A stretch of DNA of 64,000 nt from Dinoroseobacter sp049800835 (GCF_049800835.1 NZ_JBNAFU010000002.1:1-64000), one strand, 5' to 3'; shown: positions 50,550 through 59,509, counted from the first letter of the stretch. Numbers and translations are program-made. The notes: a model not told the origin generated them from the letters alone.

Positions 50550-51371
50550 TTAGAAGTCGATCTCGACACCGGGCAGGTTCAGTTCCCGCATCAGGTCGCG
50601 CAGTTCCTGCCGGGCCGCGAGGTTCGACATGTTCATCTTCTCGATCCCGATATCCCTGAGGTCGAGCAGCGTCATGCCGCGCGGGAACAGTTCGCGAAAG
50701 ATCACGCGTTCGGAAAAGCCGGGTGCGATCCGGCAGCCGATCCGTTTTTGCAGATCCTTGAGCGCGTCGCCGATCTTTTTCTTGTTGTGCATGTACTGCG
50801 TGCCGAGCCGGTTGCGCACGACGATCCAGTCGATGGGCTGCAACCCCGCGCGGGCGCGCAGTTGTCGTGCGCTCCAGACCATTTCGGAATAGACCGACGG
50901 CCCCAGCACCTTGTTGGTCAACGGATCGACGCGCGCGAGCATGTCGAAGTCGACATAGCTGTCGTTCAGCGGCGTGATCAGCGTATCGGCCAGCGAGTGG
51001 GCCACCTGGCTGAGCCGTGTGTGCGAGCCGGGGCAGTCGATCACGATGAAATCGTGCGTCTCCTCCGCGCTGGCGATGGCCGCGGTCAGGCGACGGTCCC
51101 AGATGTTCTCCCCCGGGTCGAGATCGGCCTGATCCACGCTCGGCAATTCGATCAGACGCGGGCTTGCCAGCGCCACGCCCTCGCGTTCCGAGGTCGTGGC
51201 GCGGTTTTCGAGGTAGCGCCCGAAGCTGCGCTGGCGCAGATCGAGGTCGATCCCGCCGACAGTCTTGCCCGCCCGCGCGAGCGCGGTGGCCACATGCATG
51301 CAGGTGGTCGATTTGCCCGACCCGCCCTTTTCGTTCCCGAAGACGATGATATGCGCCAAAGCCCGATCCAT
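50550..51371 (-). CDS. mipZ: Division plane positioning ATPase MipZ
   Basis: MipZ is a ParA-like ATPase that forms a polar gradient and blocks FtsZ assembly near the poles in alphaproteobacteria. The 273-residue product has the deviant Walker A GNEKGGSGKST (signature Lys15 and catalytic-site Lys20), FIVIDCPGSHTRLSQVAHSLAD and the MIPZ-type WIVVRNRLGTQYMHNKKKI segment. ATG 51371 gives MDRALAHIIVFGNEKGG; the frame extends further upstream without support. It is monocistronic, and no parB is adjacent. Confidence 0.94.
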   Translation of the reverse strand: MDRALAHIIVFGNEKGGSGKSTTCMHVATALARAGKTVGGIDLDLRQRSFGRYLENRATTSEREGVALASPRLIELPSVDQADLDPGENIWDRRLTAAIASAEETHDFIVIDCPGSHTRLSQVAHSLADTLITPLNDSYVDFDMLARVDPLTNKVLGPSVYSEMVWSARQLRARAGLQPIDWIVVRNRLGTQYMHNKKKIGDALKDLQKRIGCRIAPGFSERVIFRELFPRGMTLLDLRDIGIEKMNMSNLAARQELRDLMRELNLPGVEIDF

Positions 51372-51485
51372 TCTTGTCAGCGGCGGCTCGTACGGCCGCC
51401 TTTGCCCCAATCTACCTAGGTGATTCGCAGTTTGGAATCGTAAAAAGGCAGTTTTTTGGTGGTGTGATCGGATCGCGGACATGAC

Positions 51486-51514
51486 AAACGGGCTGCCCCG
51501 CCGAGGGACAGCCC
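51486..51514 (-). terminator. Terminator after the DUF3604 gene
   Basis: Arms ACGGGCTG and CAGCCCGT form a perfect 8-bp stem around a 13-base loop, followed on the minus strand by TTTGTC. It lies 34 bases after the stop of the DUF3604 gene and separates it from mipZ. Confidence 0.65.
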
Positions 51515-51547
51515 GTGTCGGTCCGCAGGTTGCACGACGCGCGCAGG

Positions 51548-53479
51548 TCAGCCTTCGGCGGGCGTGTACCAGATCGGCGAGGAATAGGCGCGTTCCTGAT
51601 GCGTCAGTTGTGCGTCCGCGGGCAATTCCGCGCCAAAGCGCACTTTGTCATAGAGAACCCAGCGCGGTGTCGGAATCTCCAGCGCGCGCAGATAGTAGAA
51701 CGCGCGTTCCGACGGATCGAATTCCGGGTCTGTCCAGATTGTCAAAAGCTCTGCCGTGCCGATCGAGTTCGACCAGCTTGCGTTTTCCACATCAACGGTG
51801 CTTCCGACGGGCGGCAGCTTGCCGTTGGCGTCCGGTTGCCGGTCATCGGACCACGCCACGTCGAAGACTTTTTCCTGCAACGTGCCCTCGGCATCCAGCC
51901 AGCCCTTGACCACCTGAACCCGGTCCAGATTGGCCCCGATCGGGTCCCGCAGCGCGGCGATCAGGAAACTGGGCGCGGCGTCGCCTTCGCGCGGGCGCAA
52001 ATCCCCGCCCATCGGCACGCCCTTGGTATAGCCGACATCGGCGATCAGGCGACTTTCGAGGTCATCCTCGGTGAACTCCCACCCGCCAAAGAACCGCAGC
52101 CCGATCCGAGGGCCGGTCGTGGCATAGGTCTCGCGCCGCTTGAAGGCGTCGAAGATCGCGGACCGGGTGTTGTCCGTCGCCCAAACCGCCGTGTAGCCCG
52201 AGGCGACGAGCATGTGCCCGGGAATCTCGCCGAGGTCATTGGCAATGAAGGGGTGCTCTATCCGGGTGGGGGAGGGTTCCACGCTGACGGATTTGCCGAA
52301 AAAATTCTCTTCCTCGGCGGTCGCCAGTGAAGTGTGGCTGTCCGTTGCGCCACCCATGCCGAATTTGTACGGGTTCACGCCGAACTTTTCCTCAAGCAGG
52401 AGGCCCCGCTTCAGGGCCTCGCGCGCGTATTCCCCGGCAAGCATGTCTTCGGTCTTGAGTTCGGTGATATCGAGGTTGCCGACATCCCAATTCTCGTAAT
52501 CGGCAAAGTCGTCCTCGGGGCTGAGGAACGGGTGGGCCTCGCCATCGCCCTTGATCTGGGTCACTTCGTAGTGGGGTTCCCATTTCGCGCGCTTTGCCAC
52601 GTAGTCGGCATCGACCGTGCCGCCGTGATAGGTACCCTCTGTCGGGAACATCCAACCGTTGGACAGGTTGCCGTTATGGGCAAAGGCAATGGCGCGTCCG
52701 CCGGTCTCTGCCTGGTAGGTTTCGAGCCAGTCATAGAGGAAATTCGGATCGGTCGAGCCCAGGGGGGCTTCCGTCGTTGGTGGAACCATTTGCAGCGCGC
52801 GGATCGCCCCGTCGCGAAGCATCACGTTGCGGTGCAGGTTGAAGCCACCGGGCACCGACGTCCACTCAAAGCCGATAAAGGCGGTGAAATTACCGGGGTC
52901 GTTATGGGCTTCTGCAGCCATGACGATTTGCTCCCACGTGAAGGCAAATGCGTCCGAGCCGGGTTGATAGCTGGCGAATAGTTCCTCTGGCAGTGTCCCC
53001 TGCGAAAAATTTGTGATCAGGTCGAACGCCGCGCGCGCAGCAGCATCGCCGCCCTCATTGAAGCCCTGATACCATTCCAGCCCCTTTGGGTCGGCAAGGA
53101 TGTTGGGTTTGCCGGCCTGCAGGTCCGTCGCAAACCCCATCGAATCTGTGTGATCGGTCAGAACCATCCAGTCGAGCGGGCGGGCAAGGCGCACCGGCTG
53201 CCCGGTTGATGAGACCACCTGTTCGCCCTTGGCAAAGCGCCATGCCGTATCGGGCGGGAGTGTGTTTCCGAACAGTCCCGCATCGAGCGAGAGGCTGGTA
53301 TGCAAGTGGGTGTCGCCCCACAAGGGGCGCTCGGGGAAGGTTCGATTTGCATAAGGGGAAAACGGGCGGTCTGGAAACGTGCCTTCGGCGGCGGCCTTGC
53401 TGGGTACGGCTTCATTTGCATGGGATGCGCTTGAAAGCACCGCGCAAAGGGACATCGCGACAAGAATATGTCGTATCAT
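51548..53479 (-). CDS. DUF3604 domain-containing secreted protein
   Basis: A 643-residue exported protein with a signal peptide (MIRHILVAMSLCAVLSSASHA). It belongs to DUF3604, a family of marine and other bacteria with PHP-hydrolase-like features: LWGDTHLHTSLSLDAGLFGN (His58 and His60), MVLTDHTDSMG, FIGFEWTSVPGG and GATDSHTSL carry candidate metal ligands. A phosphoesterase-like or other hydrolase activity in the periplasm is suggested but no substrate is known. The gene appears monocistronic with its own terminator. Confidence 0.88.
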   Translation of the reverse strand: MIRHILVAMSLCAVLSSASHANEAVPSKAAAEGTFPDRPFSPYANRTFPERPLWGDTHLHTSLSLDAGLFGNTLPPDTAWRFAKGEQVVSSTGQPVRLARPLDWMVLTDHTDSMGFATDLQAGKPNILADPKGLEWYQGFNEGGDAAARAAFDLITNFSQGTLPEELFASYQPGSDAFAFTWEQIVMAAEAHNDPGNFTAFIGFEWTSVPGGFNLHRNVMLRDGAIRALQMVPPTTEAPLGSTDPNFLYDWLETYQAETGGRAIAFAHNGNLSNGWMFPTEGTYHGGTVDADYVAKRAKWEPHYEVTQIKGDGEAHPFLSPEDDFADYENWDVGNLDITELKTEDMLAGEYAREALKRGLLLEEKFGVNPYKFGMGGATDSHTSLATAEEENFFGKSVSVEPSPTRIEHPFIANDLGEIPGHMLVASGYTAVWATDNTRSAIFDAFKRRETYATTGPRIGLRFFGGWEFTEDDLESRLIADVGYTKGVPMGGDLRPREGDAAPSFLIAALRDPIGANLDRVQVVKGWLDAEGTLQEKVFDVAWSDDRQPDANGKLPPVGSTVDVENASWSNSIGTAELLTIWTDPEFDPSERAFYYLRALEIPTPRWVLYDKVRFGAELPADAQLTHQERAYSSPIWYTPAEG

Positions 53480-53569
53480 TGGGTCCTCCGGGGTCTGTCA
53501 TCGAGAGTGAATCGATGTGCAAGCAGCGTAACACAGCTTGGCGACAAGGCAATTCTCGGCTTTTGCGCC

Positions 53570-54424
53570 CTAGCTGCTTTGCGTCGCCGCAATGAGCGCG
53601 CGACCCAGATGCGTTGCAGCGCTGTGGCGGTGTCCGCGTCGCGCGTAGACCGAGACGGACACCTGCCCGAGCGGCGGCAGCCCAAGCCGTGCGCCAACAT
53701 CCGCAAGTGGCGCAACCACGGCCATGCAGGGCAGGACCGAGACCGCCAGCCCGCCCGCCAGCACCGCGCGCAGGCCGACCGGGTCAGGGTGCGTTTGCAG
53801 GGATGTGGCGACCGCGCCATGTGAATCGAGGGCGGCAAACGCGTGCCTGCGCAGGTCGCGCGCGTCCTCCAGAAAGGCGAGGGGAAGGGGGCCATCAACC
53901 GGCGGGGCGACGTTTGCGCAAGCCACCCAGACCAGTTCGGTCTGGGTTGTTGCCACCCGCATCGGATGCGGCCCCTGGTCGAACAGAAAAGCGAGGTCGA
54001 TGCGGTCGGTTTCGAGCAGGTCGAGCAAGGCATGGGACCGGGCCGTCCGGACGGTGACGCGGGACGTGTCGGGTGCCTGTGCACAGGCGGACAAGGCCGG
54101 GGGGACGACCGACAGCGCAAAGGTCACGGTGGTCCCGAGACGCAGGGGTGGTGCGCCGTCGCCAGCGCCCGGGTGCCTGGCCATTTCCTCGGCCAGGGCG
54201 AGCAAGCGGCGGGCTTGCGCGAGGAACGCGATGCCGTCTGGCGTAAGGGCAACGGGCTGGCCCCGCCCGCGTGTGACCAGCGCGCGACCGACCTGGTGTT
54301 CCAACTGCTTGATATGGGCACTGATGGCCGACTGGACGGTGTTGGTCCGCGCCGCCGCGACCGAGAAATTGCGCGCCTCGGCCACCGCGATGAAGCTTTC
54401 GATATGCTTGAGGTCGAAGGGCAT
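53570..54424 (-). CDS. LysR-family transcriptional regulator
   Basis: A 284-residue LysR-type regulator. The N-terminal winged helix-turn-helix (MPFDLKHIESFIAVAEARNF, then VQSAISAHIKQLEHQVGRALVTRGRG) is followed by a periplasmic-binding-protein-like effector domain. Its start faces the TSUP transporter gene at a distance of 75 bases, the usual arrangement for a LysR protein controlling its divergent neighbour. The effector is unknown; a small sulphur or organic anion is a reasonable guess from the transporter family. Confidence 0.9.
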   Translation of the reverse strand: MPFDLKHIESFIAVAEARNFSVAAARTNTVQSAISAHIKQLEHQVGRALVTRGRGQPVALTPDGIAFLAQARRLLALAEEMARHPGAGDGAPPLRLGTTVTFALSVVPPALSACAQAPDTSRVTVRTARSHALLDLLETDRIDLAFLFDQGPHPMRVATTQTELVWVACANVAPPVDGPLPLAFLEDARDLRRHAFAALDSHGAVATSLQTHPDPVGLRAVLAGGLAVSVLPCMAVVAPLADVGARLGLPPLGQVSVSVYARRGHRHSAATHLGRALIAATQSS

Positions 54425-54499
54425 GAGATCGCAATATCAGATTTTAATGATCACAAGAAATCGTTTTACGGATTTATGGGCGCGGCATATCTGCGAGGA

Positions 54500-55261
54500 A
54501 TGACGACTGACGCTTATCTTGTTGCGGCCCTGGCGGTTGCTCTGACCGGCATTTCGAAGAGCGGTTTTGCCGGTGGGCTCGGGATTCTCGGTGTGCCGCT
54601 GGTGGCGCTGACCATGCCGGTCCAGGAGGCGGCGGTGTTGCTGTTGCCGGTTCTGGTCGGGATCGATCTGCTGTCGGTCTGGCGGTATCGCCGGGCGTGG
54701 CAAGCGCGGCTGGTGCTGGTTCTGCTGCCGGGCGCCGCGCTCGGGATCGTCCTTGGCATGGTGGGGTTTTCGCAGGTGGACCCGGACGGGCTGCGTTTGG
54801 CGATCGGGGTGATGGCGCTGGTTTTCGTGGCGCGGTTTGTCTGGCGGGGCCCGGATACCGCCCCCGTCACCGCCGCGCCGCGCGCTGTGGTGTTCCTTGC
54901 GAGCCTGCTGTCGGGGTTCGCGGGGTTCGTGGCGCATGCCGGGGGGCCGCCGATCAAGGGGACGTTCTTGCGGATGAATCTCGATAAGTCTGCCTTTGTC
55001 GGCACCAACGCGGTTTTCTTTTTCGTGCTGAACATGGCCAAGGGGTTTGGGTATGGCGCACTTGGACTGTTAACCACCGAGGGGCTTTGGGCGTCTGCCT
55101 TACTCGTGCCCTTCCTGCTGATCGGTGTGGGGCTCGGGATGGCCCTGCATGACCGCATCCCGCAGGCGCTGTTCGTGCGGCTCGCCTACGGCCTTCTGGC
55201 GCTTGCGGGTCTGAATCTCGTGGTTCTGGGGGGCGCGTCGCTGTGGGCGGGGGCGAGCTAG
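54500..55261 (+). CDS. TSUP (TauE/SafE) family membrane transporter
   Basis: A 253-residue inner-membrane protein with about eight helices. It carries the TSUP pattern VALTGISKSGFAGGLGILGVP near the start and GFAGFVAHAGGPPIKGTFLRM in the second half. Members export or import sulphite, sulphoacetate, taurine-derived or other anions; the substrate here is unknown. ATG 54500 gives the usual N-terminal length; an in-frame ATG at 54476 is also possible, and neither ribosome binding site is clear. It is divergent from the LysR gene. Confidence 0.88.
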   Translation: MTTDAYLVAALAVALTGISKSGFAGGLGILGVPLVALTMPVQEAAVLLLPVLVGIDLLSVWRYRRAWQARLVLVLLPGAALGIVLGMVGFSQVDPDGLRLAIGVMALVFVARFVWRGPDTAPVTAAPRAVVFLASLLSGFAGFVAHAGGPPIKGTFLRMNLDKSAFVGTNAVFFFVLNMAKGFGYGALGLLTTEGLWASALLVPFLLIGVGLGMALHDRIPQALFVRLAYGLLALAGLNLVVLGGASLWAGAS

Positions 55262-55718
55262 CGAAGACCTGCGGACCTGCATTGAAAACGGCTCCCCCAT
55301 TTCGTCCCCGAGGATCCGATCCGAACTTGTGCTGGCGGCTCCAGCGATAGCCTTTGCAGCTTGGACTCGTAAATCGGCGAATCTGGGGGTGACGGCTATC
55401 CGAGCCAGGTGGGGGCACGGGTTCGGTCAGGCGCAAATGGCGTTTAGGCGTGTGCGGCTAAGGTCAGCTTCGAGCCTTCTTTGTAGGCTGCTGCACTCTG
55501 CACCAATGTCTGCTCCTTGAGCGCCGGTCAAGAACGTGGAAAAACAAAAGGCGGTTTTGCCAAGGGCTTGTGGCACAAGATTTCTCAACCATTCCGGCGT
55601 GAGCAACGCCTGTGACAAAAACGACCGTTTTTGGCACATAAGGAGCCACTTTGGAGACTTGAACGCATGTTAGGCGCGCGGCATGCTTCCTGCGGGCTTT
55701 GCTGAAAAGGACAATCTC
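55262..55718. other. Non-coding stretch ahead of a low-GC gene
   Basis: These 457 bases hold no convincing gene. Short open frames on the minus strand (55427-55649) overlap each other. A 15-base sequence AAACGACCGTTTTTG at 55619-55633 recurs beyond the following gene at 56483-56497; it lies inside an AAAAACG-AC-CGTTTTT palindrome. Possible remnants of a mobile or repeated element. Confidence 0.5.
55619..55633. repeat. Left copy of a 15-bp direct repeat
   Basis: AAACGACCGTTTTTG, in direct orientation with the copy at 56483. Here it sits within the palindrome AAAAACG-AC-CGTTTTT. The two copies bracket the low-GC gene. Confidence 0.55.
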
Positions 55719-56453
55719 GTGACCACAGCAACAAATCTATTTCGACTAAATATTTTCCTAATCCTAATCATAGTCGTTTCTGCGGTCGCCTACTCCACAC
55801 CGTACCTAAACCAATCATATCGAGAGCGTGTAACAGACGGCTTTAAGAACAGGCTGAACGAAAACCTATCTCTTAGAGCAAGCAGAAGCTTCATTACTTG
55901 TTCGGGAGTGGAGACTGACTTGCCGCCCGCTGCATTATTTAAGGAAGGCTTTGAGGATTGTAGGGCAGAATACGGTTTAGGTGAGGAACAGGGCATCTTC
56001 CTAACAGTCGAGCACCCTGAAGTCATTTTCATTGGAGACGAAGACGTCGTTCGCGTTTCCATAGACAGGATCGAAGAGCCAAAAAGTCAGGTCATTGAAA
56101 TTGAAATCAGCAGCTTCACAGAGGGTGTCTCTGTTATTCCTGACACAGCCCAAACGCTCAAAGTCCGCGAAGGGGAAGATACAACCTTCATAGTAACTAC
56201 CGGTTCTGACGTATCGCAGGGTGACAAGCTCTTGTCATTTTACGTTTCGTCTATGCTTGGCTCTCAATCGGCTGAACTGAGGTATGCCATATCGCAGCCG
56301 CCCAACTTGTTTTCCCTATCCCAAGATGACTTCAAATCGATTTCTCAGATTGCACAGATCATAGGTCTTCCCGCACTTCTACTATTGATAGCCAAGACTC
56401 TTGTTGACTGGAGGAAGCCAAAAAAAACGACTGATACGAAAAATCAAAGGTGA
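55719..56453 (+). CDS. Hypothetical membrane protein, low GC, likely acquired
   Basis: I do not recognise this 244-residue protein. An N-terminal helix (LNIFLILIIVVSAVAYST) and a C-terminal helix (IIGLPALLLLIAKTLV) anchor an extracytoplasmic domain of about 170 residues rich in beta strands (SVIPDTAQTLKVREGEDTTF). Two cysteines (ITCSGVE and FEDCRAEY) may pair. The start is GTG 55719 with AAGGA seven bases upstream; ATG 55683 has no binding site. GC content is visibly below its neighbours, and 15-bp repeats flank it, both signs of transfer. Confidence 0.65.
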   Translation: MTTATNLFRLNIFLILIIVVSAVAYSTPYLNQSYRERVTDGFKNRLNENLSLRASRSFITCSGVETDLPPAALFKEGFEDCRAEYGLGEEQGIFLTVEHPEVIFIGDEDVVRVSIDRIEEPKSQVIEIEISSFTEGVSVIPDTAQTLKVREGEDTTFIVTTGSDVSQGDKLLSFYVSSMLGSQSAELRYAISQPPNLFSLSQDDFKSISQIAQIIGLPALLLLIAKTLVDWRKPKKTTDTKNQR

Positions 56454-56482
56454 CTATTGCTCAGGCTTTGTGCCGTCGGCAC

Positions 56483-56497
56483 AAACGACCGTTTTTG
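56483..56497. repeat. Right copy of a 15-bp direct repeat
   Basis: AAACGACCGTTTTTG again, 30 bases after the low-GC gene. The sequence that follows (to about 56580) is GC-rich and non-coding and may belong to a dispersed intergenic repeat. Confidence 0.55.
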
Positions 56498-56621
56498 ACC
56501 CCTTCCGATTTCCGATAGCGGCTGTCGGCGCATCCGCAGCGAAATGGCGCTTTGTCCCGCTAAGCCGACATCTGTTTTATGCGGCGTTGGGTGCGACCTG
56601 GTTCCGCCATTCAACGGGCAA

Positions 56622-56652
56622 GAAAAAAGCCGCCCCGAGGGACGGCTTTTTG
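56622..56652 (-). terminator. Terminator after rpmE
   Basis: On the minus strand, a GC-rich stem with one internal mismatch (arms 56629-56636 and 56639-56646, flanked by A-T pairs) runs into TTTTT. It begins about 20 bases after the rpmE stop and ends the rplS-rpmE transcript. Confidence 0.8.
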
Positions 56653-56672
56653 TCTCCGGTACGGCAGGGGCT

Positions 56673-56894
56673 TTAGAAGCCCAGACCTGCGTACTTGTTC
56701 TTGAACTTCGACACGCGGCCGCCGGTGTCGAGCAGGCGGGTGCCGCCGCCAGTCCAGGCCGGGTGCGAGGACGGGTCGATGTCGAGCGCGAGCTGGTCGC
56801 CTTCTGCGCCGTAGGTGGAGCGCATCTGGATCACGGTGCCATCGGTCAGCTTGACGTCGATGATGTGATAATCGGGATGGATGTCTTTTTTCAT
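56673..56894 (-). CDS. rpmE: 50S ribosomal protein L31 (cysteine-free)
   Basis: L31 bridges the ribosomal subunits. The 73-residue product has the family start MKKDIHPDYHIIDVKLTDGT and the SSHPAWTGGGTRLLDTGGRVSKFKNKYA end. It has no cysteines, so it is the zinc-independent form. It starts 11 bases after rplS and precedes a strong terminator. Confidence 0.97.
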   Translation of the reverse strand: MKKDIHPDYHIIDVKLTDGTVIQMRSTYGAEGDQLALDIDPSSHPAWTGGGTRLLDTGGRVSKFKNKYAGLGF

Positions 56895-56905
56895 CGTGCG
56901 TCCCC

Positions 56906-57283
56906 TTATGCGCCGGATTTGGGCTTGTAGTTGGTCTGCTCTGCGATACGGGCGGACTTGCCGCGACGCTCGCGCAGGTAATACAGCTTCGCGCGGCGGA
57001 CACGGCCACGGCGGACCACCTCGATGCTGTCGATGTTCGTGGAGTAGAGGGGGAACACACGTTCCACGCCCTCGCCGAAGCTGATCTTGCGCACGGTGAA
57101 CGCGGCGGCAATGCCGTCGCCGCCCTTGCGTGCAATGCAGACACCTTCGTAGTTCTGCACACGGGTGCGCGTGCCTTCGGTCACCTTGTACCCGACACGG
57201 ACCGTGTCGCCCGCCTTGAAATCGGGGATCTCTTTGCCAAGCGCTGCGATCTGCTCGGCTTCAAGCTGTGCGATCAGGTTCAT
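56906..57283 (-). CDS. rplS: 50S ribosomal protein L19
   Basis: L19 lies at the subunit interface beside L14. The 125-residue product has the QIAALGKEIPDFKAGDTVRVG start, the GVCIARKGGDGI loop and RKISFGEGVERVFPLYS. It is 336 bases downstream of trmD, with a likely terminator between, which suggests a separate promoter. rpmE follows after 11 bases. Confidence 0.98.
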   Translation of the reverse strand: MNLIAQLEAEQIAALGKEIPDFKAGDTVRVGYKVTEGTRTRVQNYEGVCIARKGGDGIAAAFTVRKISFGEGVERVFPLYSTNIDSIEVVRRGRVRRAKLYYLRERRGKSARIAEQTNYKPKSGA

Positions 57284-57619
57284 CTGAACGCTCCTTCATT
57301 GATGCTTGCGGTTAGTCCGCAAAGTTTCTCGCGCCCCAGAGCTCCGTGTCTTCTATCGGGTCCGCGCGTATCGCGCCCGCCGGAGGTTCGGTCGTCCTTA
57401 CCTATGTGTGTGCAGGGGCAGGGCCGTGGAGCGTCGGGAGAAGAACCCGCGCCAGATCGATCCTGTCCGATGCCGTGTCGTACCGGGTCGCGGAGAGGAC
57501 GCTGACTGCCAAAAGCAAAAAGCGCCCGGTGATCCCACGGGGCCCGAGCACGCGCCGTATAGACCCGGACGGGCTGTCGATCAAGCCTTTATCGCGCGGC
57601 GTGTGCGCGGGCGTCTGCT
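57284..57619 (-). other. trmD-rplS gap
   Basis: This 336-base stretch has no supported gene. Its trmD-proximal part holds a probable terminator (57511-57549). The remaining 225 bases would hold an rplS promoter and leader, but I see no clear promoter pair on the minus strand. Open frames on the + strand here are antisense and unsupported. Confidence 0.5.
57511..57549 (-). terminator. Probable terminator after trmD
   Basis: On the minus strand a 6-bp stem GCTCGG/CCGGGC with one G-U pair (plus-strand arms 57544-57549 and 57524-57529) is followed by GCTTTTTGCTTTT. It would end trmD transcription before rplS. Confidence 0.5.
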
Positions 57620-58441
57620 TCAGTCTTTCCGGGGGGTTTTGGCGTTCAGATAGGCCTGCCAGAGATCCGGGCGGCGGTCCTTGGTCAGGGCCTCCGCCCT
57701 CTCGCGGCGCCAGTCGGCGATGCGTTCGTGGTGGCCCGAGAGCAGGACCTCGGGAATCGCGCGCCCGCGCCAGACCGGGGGGCGGGTGTAGTGGGGGTGT
57801 TCCAGCAATCCGCCGGAGAACGATTCCTCCTCCGTGGAGGCGTGGTTGCCCAGCACATTCGGGATCAGGCGGACGGTGGCGTCGATCATGGCCTGTGCCG
57901 CGATTTCGCCGCCGGTCAGGACGAAATCCCCCAGCGACACCTCTTCGACATCAAACTCGTCCAGCACGCGTTGGTCGACGCCCTCGAACCGGCCGCACAG
58001 CATCGTTATCCCGTCGGCCTTGGCCCACGCGGCCGCCCTGGCCTGGGTGAACGGCAGGCCGCGCGGGCTGAGGTAGACCACTGGCCACTTGCCACGGTCG
58101 GAAGGGGTGTTGTCAGCGGCTGTTTTGAGCGCCTGCCCCAGAACGTCCGCGCGCAGCACCATGCCCGCGCCGCCGCCCGCAGGTGTATCATCGACATTTC
58201 GGTGCCTGCCGTCGCCAAAGGGGCGCAGGTCGATCGTCTCAAGCGCCCAGAGACCCTGATCGAGCGCCTTGCCGGTCAGGCTTTCGCCAAGCACGCCGGG
58301 GAAGGCCCCGGGGAACAGGGTGATGACCTTCGCGGTCCAGGCCCCCTTGAGGCGGGGGCGCGGGGTCATCAACTCCTTGGGTTGGAGTGTCACCGAAATG
58401 CTTTTGCGGCCGTGGGATTTCAAAGGCGGTGTTTTCGTCAT
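57620..58441 (-). CDS. trmD: tRNA (guanine-N1-)-methyltransferase TrmD
   Basis: TrmD methylates G37 next to the anticodon to prevent frameshifting. The 273-residue product has the knotted SPOUT core: VITLFPGAFPG, NVDDTPAGGGAGMVLRADV, YLSPRGLPFTQA, LCGRFEGVDQRV and VLTGGEIAAQAMIDA. ATG 58441 gives the extended N-terminus (MTKTPPLKSHGRKS) seen in Rhodobacteraceae; ATG 58369, which follows AAGGAG closely, is an alternative. rimM is normally adjacent; here ACR3 and a + strand kinase-like gene separate them. Confidence 0.96.
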   Translation of the reverse strand: MTKTPPLKSHGRKSISVTLQPKELMTPRPRLKGAWTAKVITLFPGAFPGVLGESLTGKALDQGLWALETIDLRPFGDGRHRNVDDTPAGGGAGMVLRADVLGQALKTAADNTPSDRGKWPVVYLSPRGLPFTQARAAAWAKADGITMLCGRFEGVDQRVLDEFDVEEVSLGDFVLTGGEIAAQAMIDATVRLIPNVLGNHASTEEESFSGGLLEHPHYTRPPVWRGRAIPEVLLSGHHERIADWRRERAEALTKDRRPDLWQAYLNAKTPRKD

Positions 58442-58507
58442 GACGGGCGGTTTAACCGAAGATTGAGGCCTTGCAAGGTATTTGGGGGGACACCCACGGA
58501 GAGTCCC

Positions 58508-59482
58508 ATGGCCCAGACCCGAGATCCCCTGCTGCGCGCTGCCCTTGCGGATTGGCGCAGGCTTGCGCCGTTCGCCGGGTTGGACCCGGCTGCCCATTTG
58601 CCCGAACCGCTGGGGCGTCGGCAGGCCAGGGGTGTGGCGCGGATCGTGCTGCGGATGCGGGCGGAGGGGCGGTCTGATGTCGTGTTCAAGCGGGTGTTTC
58701 GCCCGCGGGTCGATCCCGGCTGGGCCGCGGGGCTGCAGACCCAGCGCGCGGTACGGGCGCTGCTGCCCGGGCCCGCGCGGCCCGCGCCGGTGATGCTGGA
58801 AGACGCGGACGCACAAGCGGCGATTTTCGGGTGGGTGCCGGGCAAATCGCTGAACGCGCATCTGCTGTTGAAATACGACCAGCCGGTGCAACGCGCCGAT
58901 GCGTTGCGGCGTGCGGGTGACTGGCTCGCGCAGTTCCATGCCGCCACCGATGCGGGCCCGGTGGCGTTTCACGCCAGCCCGGTCCAGTTGCGCCTGTCGC
59001 GTCTGATGGCGCGGGCTGAGGCGGACCCGGCGGCAATTGTCGATGCGGATTTATTCATCGTGCTGGCCCAGGGCATGGCCCGGTTCGCCCGCGCAGCGCA
59101 GGGTGCGCCGGTGCAATGCGCGGCGCTCCATGGGGACCTGACGGCGAACAACATGGTGCTTGGGGTCAAGGCGACAACCGCGATTGATTTCTGCACGGCG
59201 GTGACAGGACCTGTGCTGCACGAGGTGGCAAAATTACTGGCCGACATCGCGGCGCGGTTCGGCGTGGACGGTGTGCCGCGCGCGGATGTCCAGGCTTTCG
59301 AAGAGGGTTATGGCGCGCGCGTGCGCCACGACCCGGTCTTCGATTACCTGCTGCGTGCGCAGCTCTTGTTTCAGTGGGCCGCACTTGGACCGATGGGGCG
59401 TCCGCAGACCGCCTTCACCGCGACGCGCATCGAAAAGGTCCAGGGTGTGGCGAAAAAGTTGATGCGCCCGCAGGCTGCCTGA
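58508..59482 (+). CDS. Aminoglycoside-phosphotransferase-like protein
   Basis: A 324-residue member of the APH/choline-kinase fold. The catalytic loop is HGDLTANN (His208 to Asn215) and the metal-binding motif IDF has Asp227. The N-lobe has VVFKRVF for the ATP-site lysine. Antibiotic resistance cannot be inferred: most family members phosphorylate small alcohols or are uncharacterised. It is on the + strand between trmD and the ACR3 gene, divergent from trmD by 66 bases, and convergent with ACR3. Confidence 0.85.
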   Translation: MAQTRDPLLRAALADWRRLAPFAGLDPAAHLPEPLGRRQARGVARIVLRMRAEGRSDVVFKRVFRPRVDPGWAAGLQTQRAVRALLPGPARPAPVMLEDADAQAAIFGWVPGKSLNAHLLLKYDQPVQRADALRRAGDWLAQFHAATDAGPVAFHASPVQLRLSRLMARAEADPAAIVDADLFIVLAQGMARFARAAQGAPVQCAALHGDLTANNMVLGVKATTAIDFCTAVTGPVLHEVAKLLADIAARFGVDGVPRADVQAFEEGYGARVRHDPVFDYLLRAQLLFQWAALGPMGRPQTAFTATRIEKVQGVAKKLMRPQAA

Positions 59483-59509
59483 TGGCGGGGGTGCCGCGGG
59501 CGGGATCGG

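Noticed and set aside
53843..54499. Long + strand extension of the TSUP frame upstream of 54500
   Set aside because: It is antisense to the LysR gene; the transporter fold begins only after 54500.
58508..59482. Calling the APH-like gene an antibiotic resistance gene
   Set aside because: Only the kinase fold and catalytic motifs are visible, which are shared by many non-resistance enzymes.
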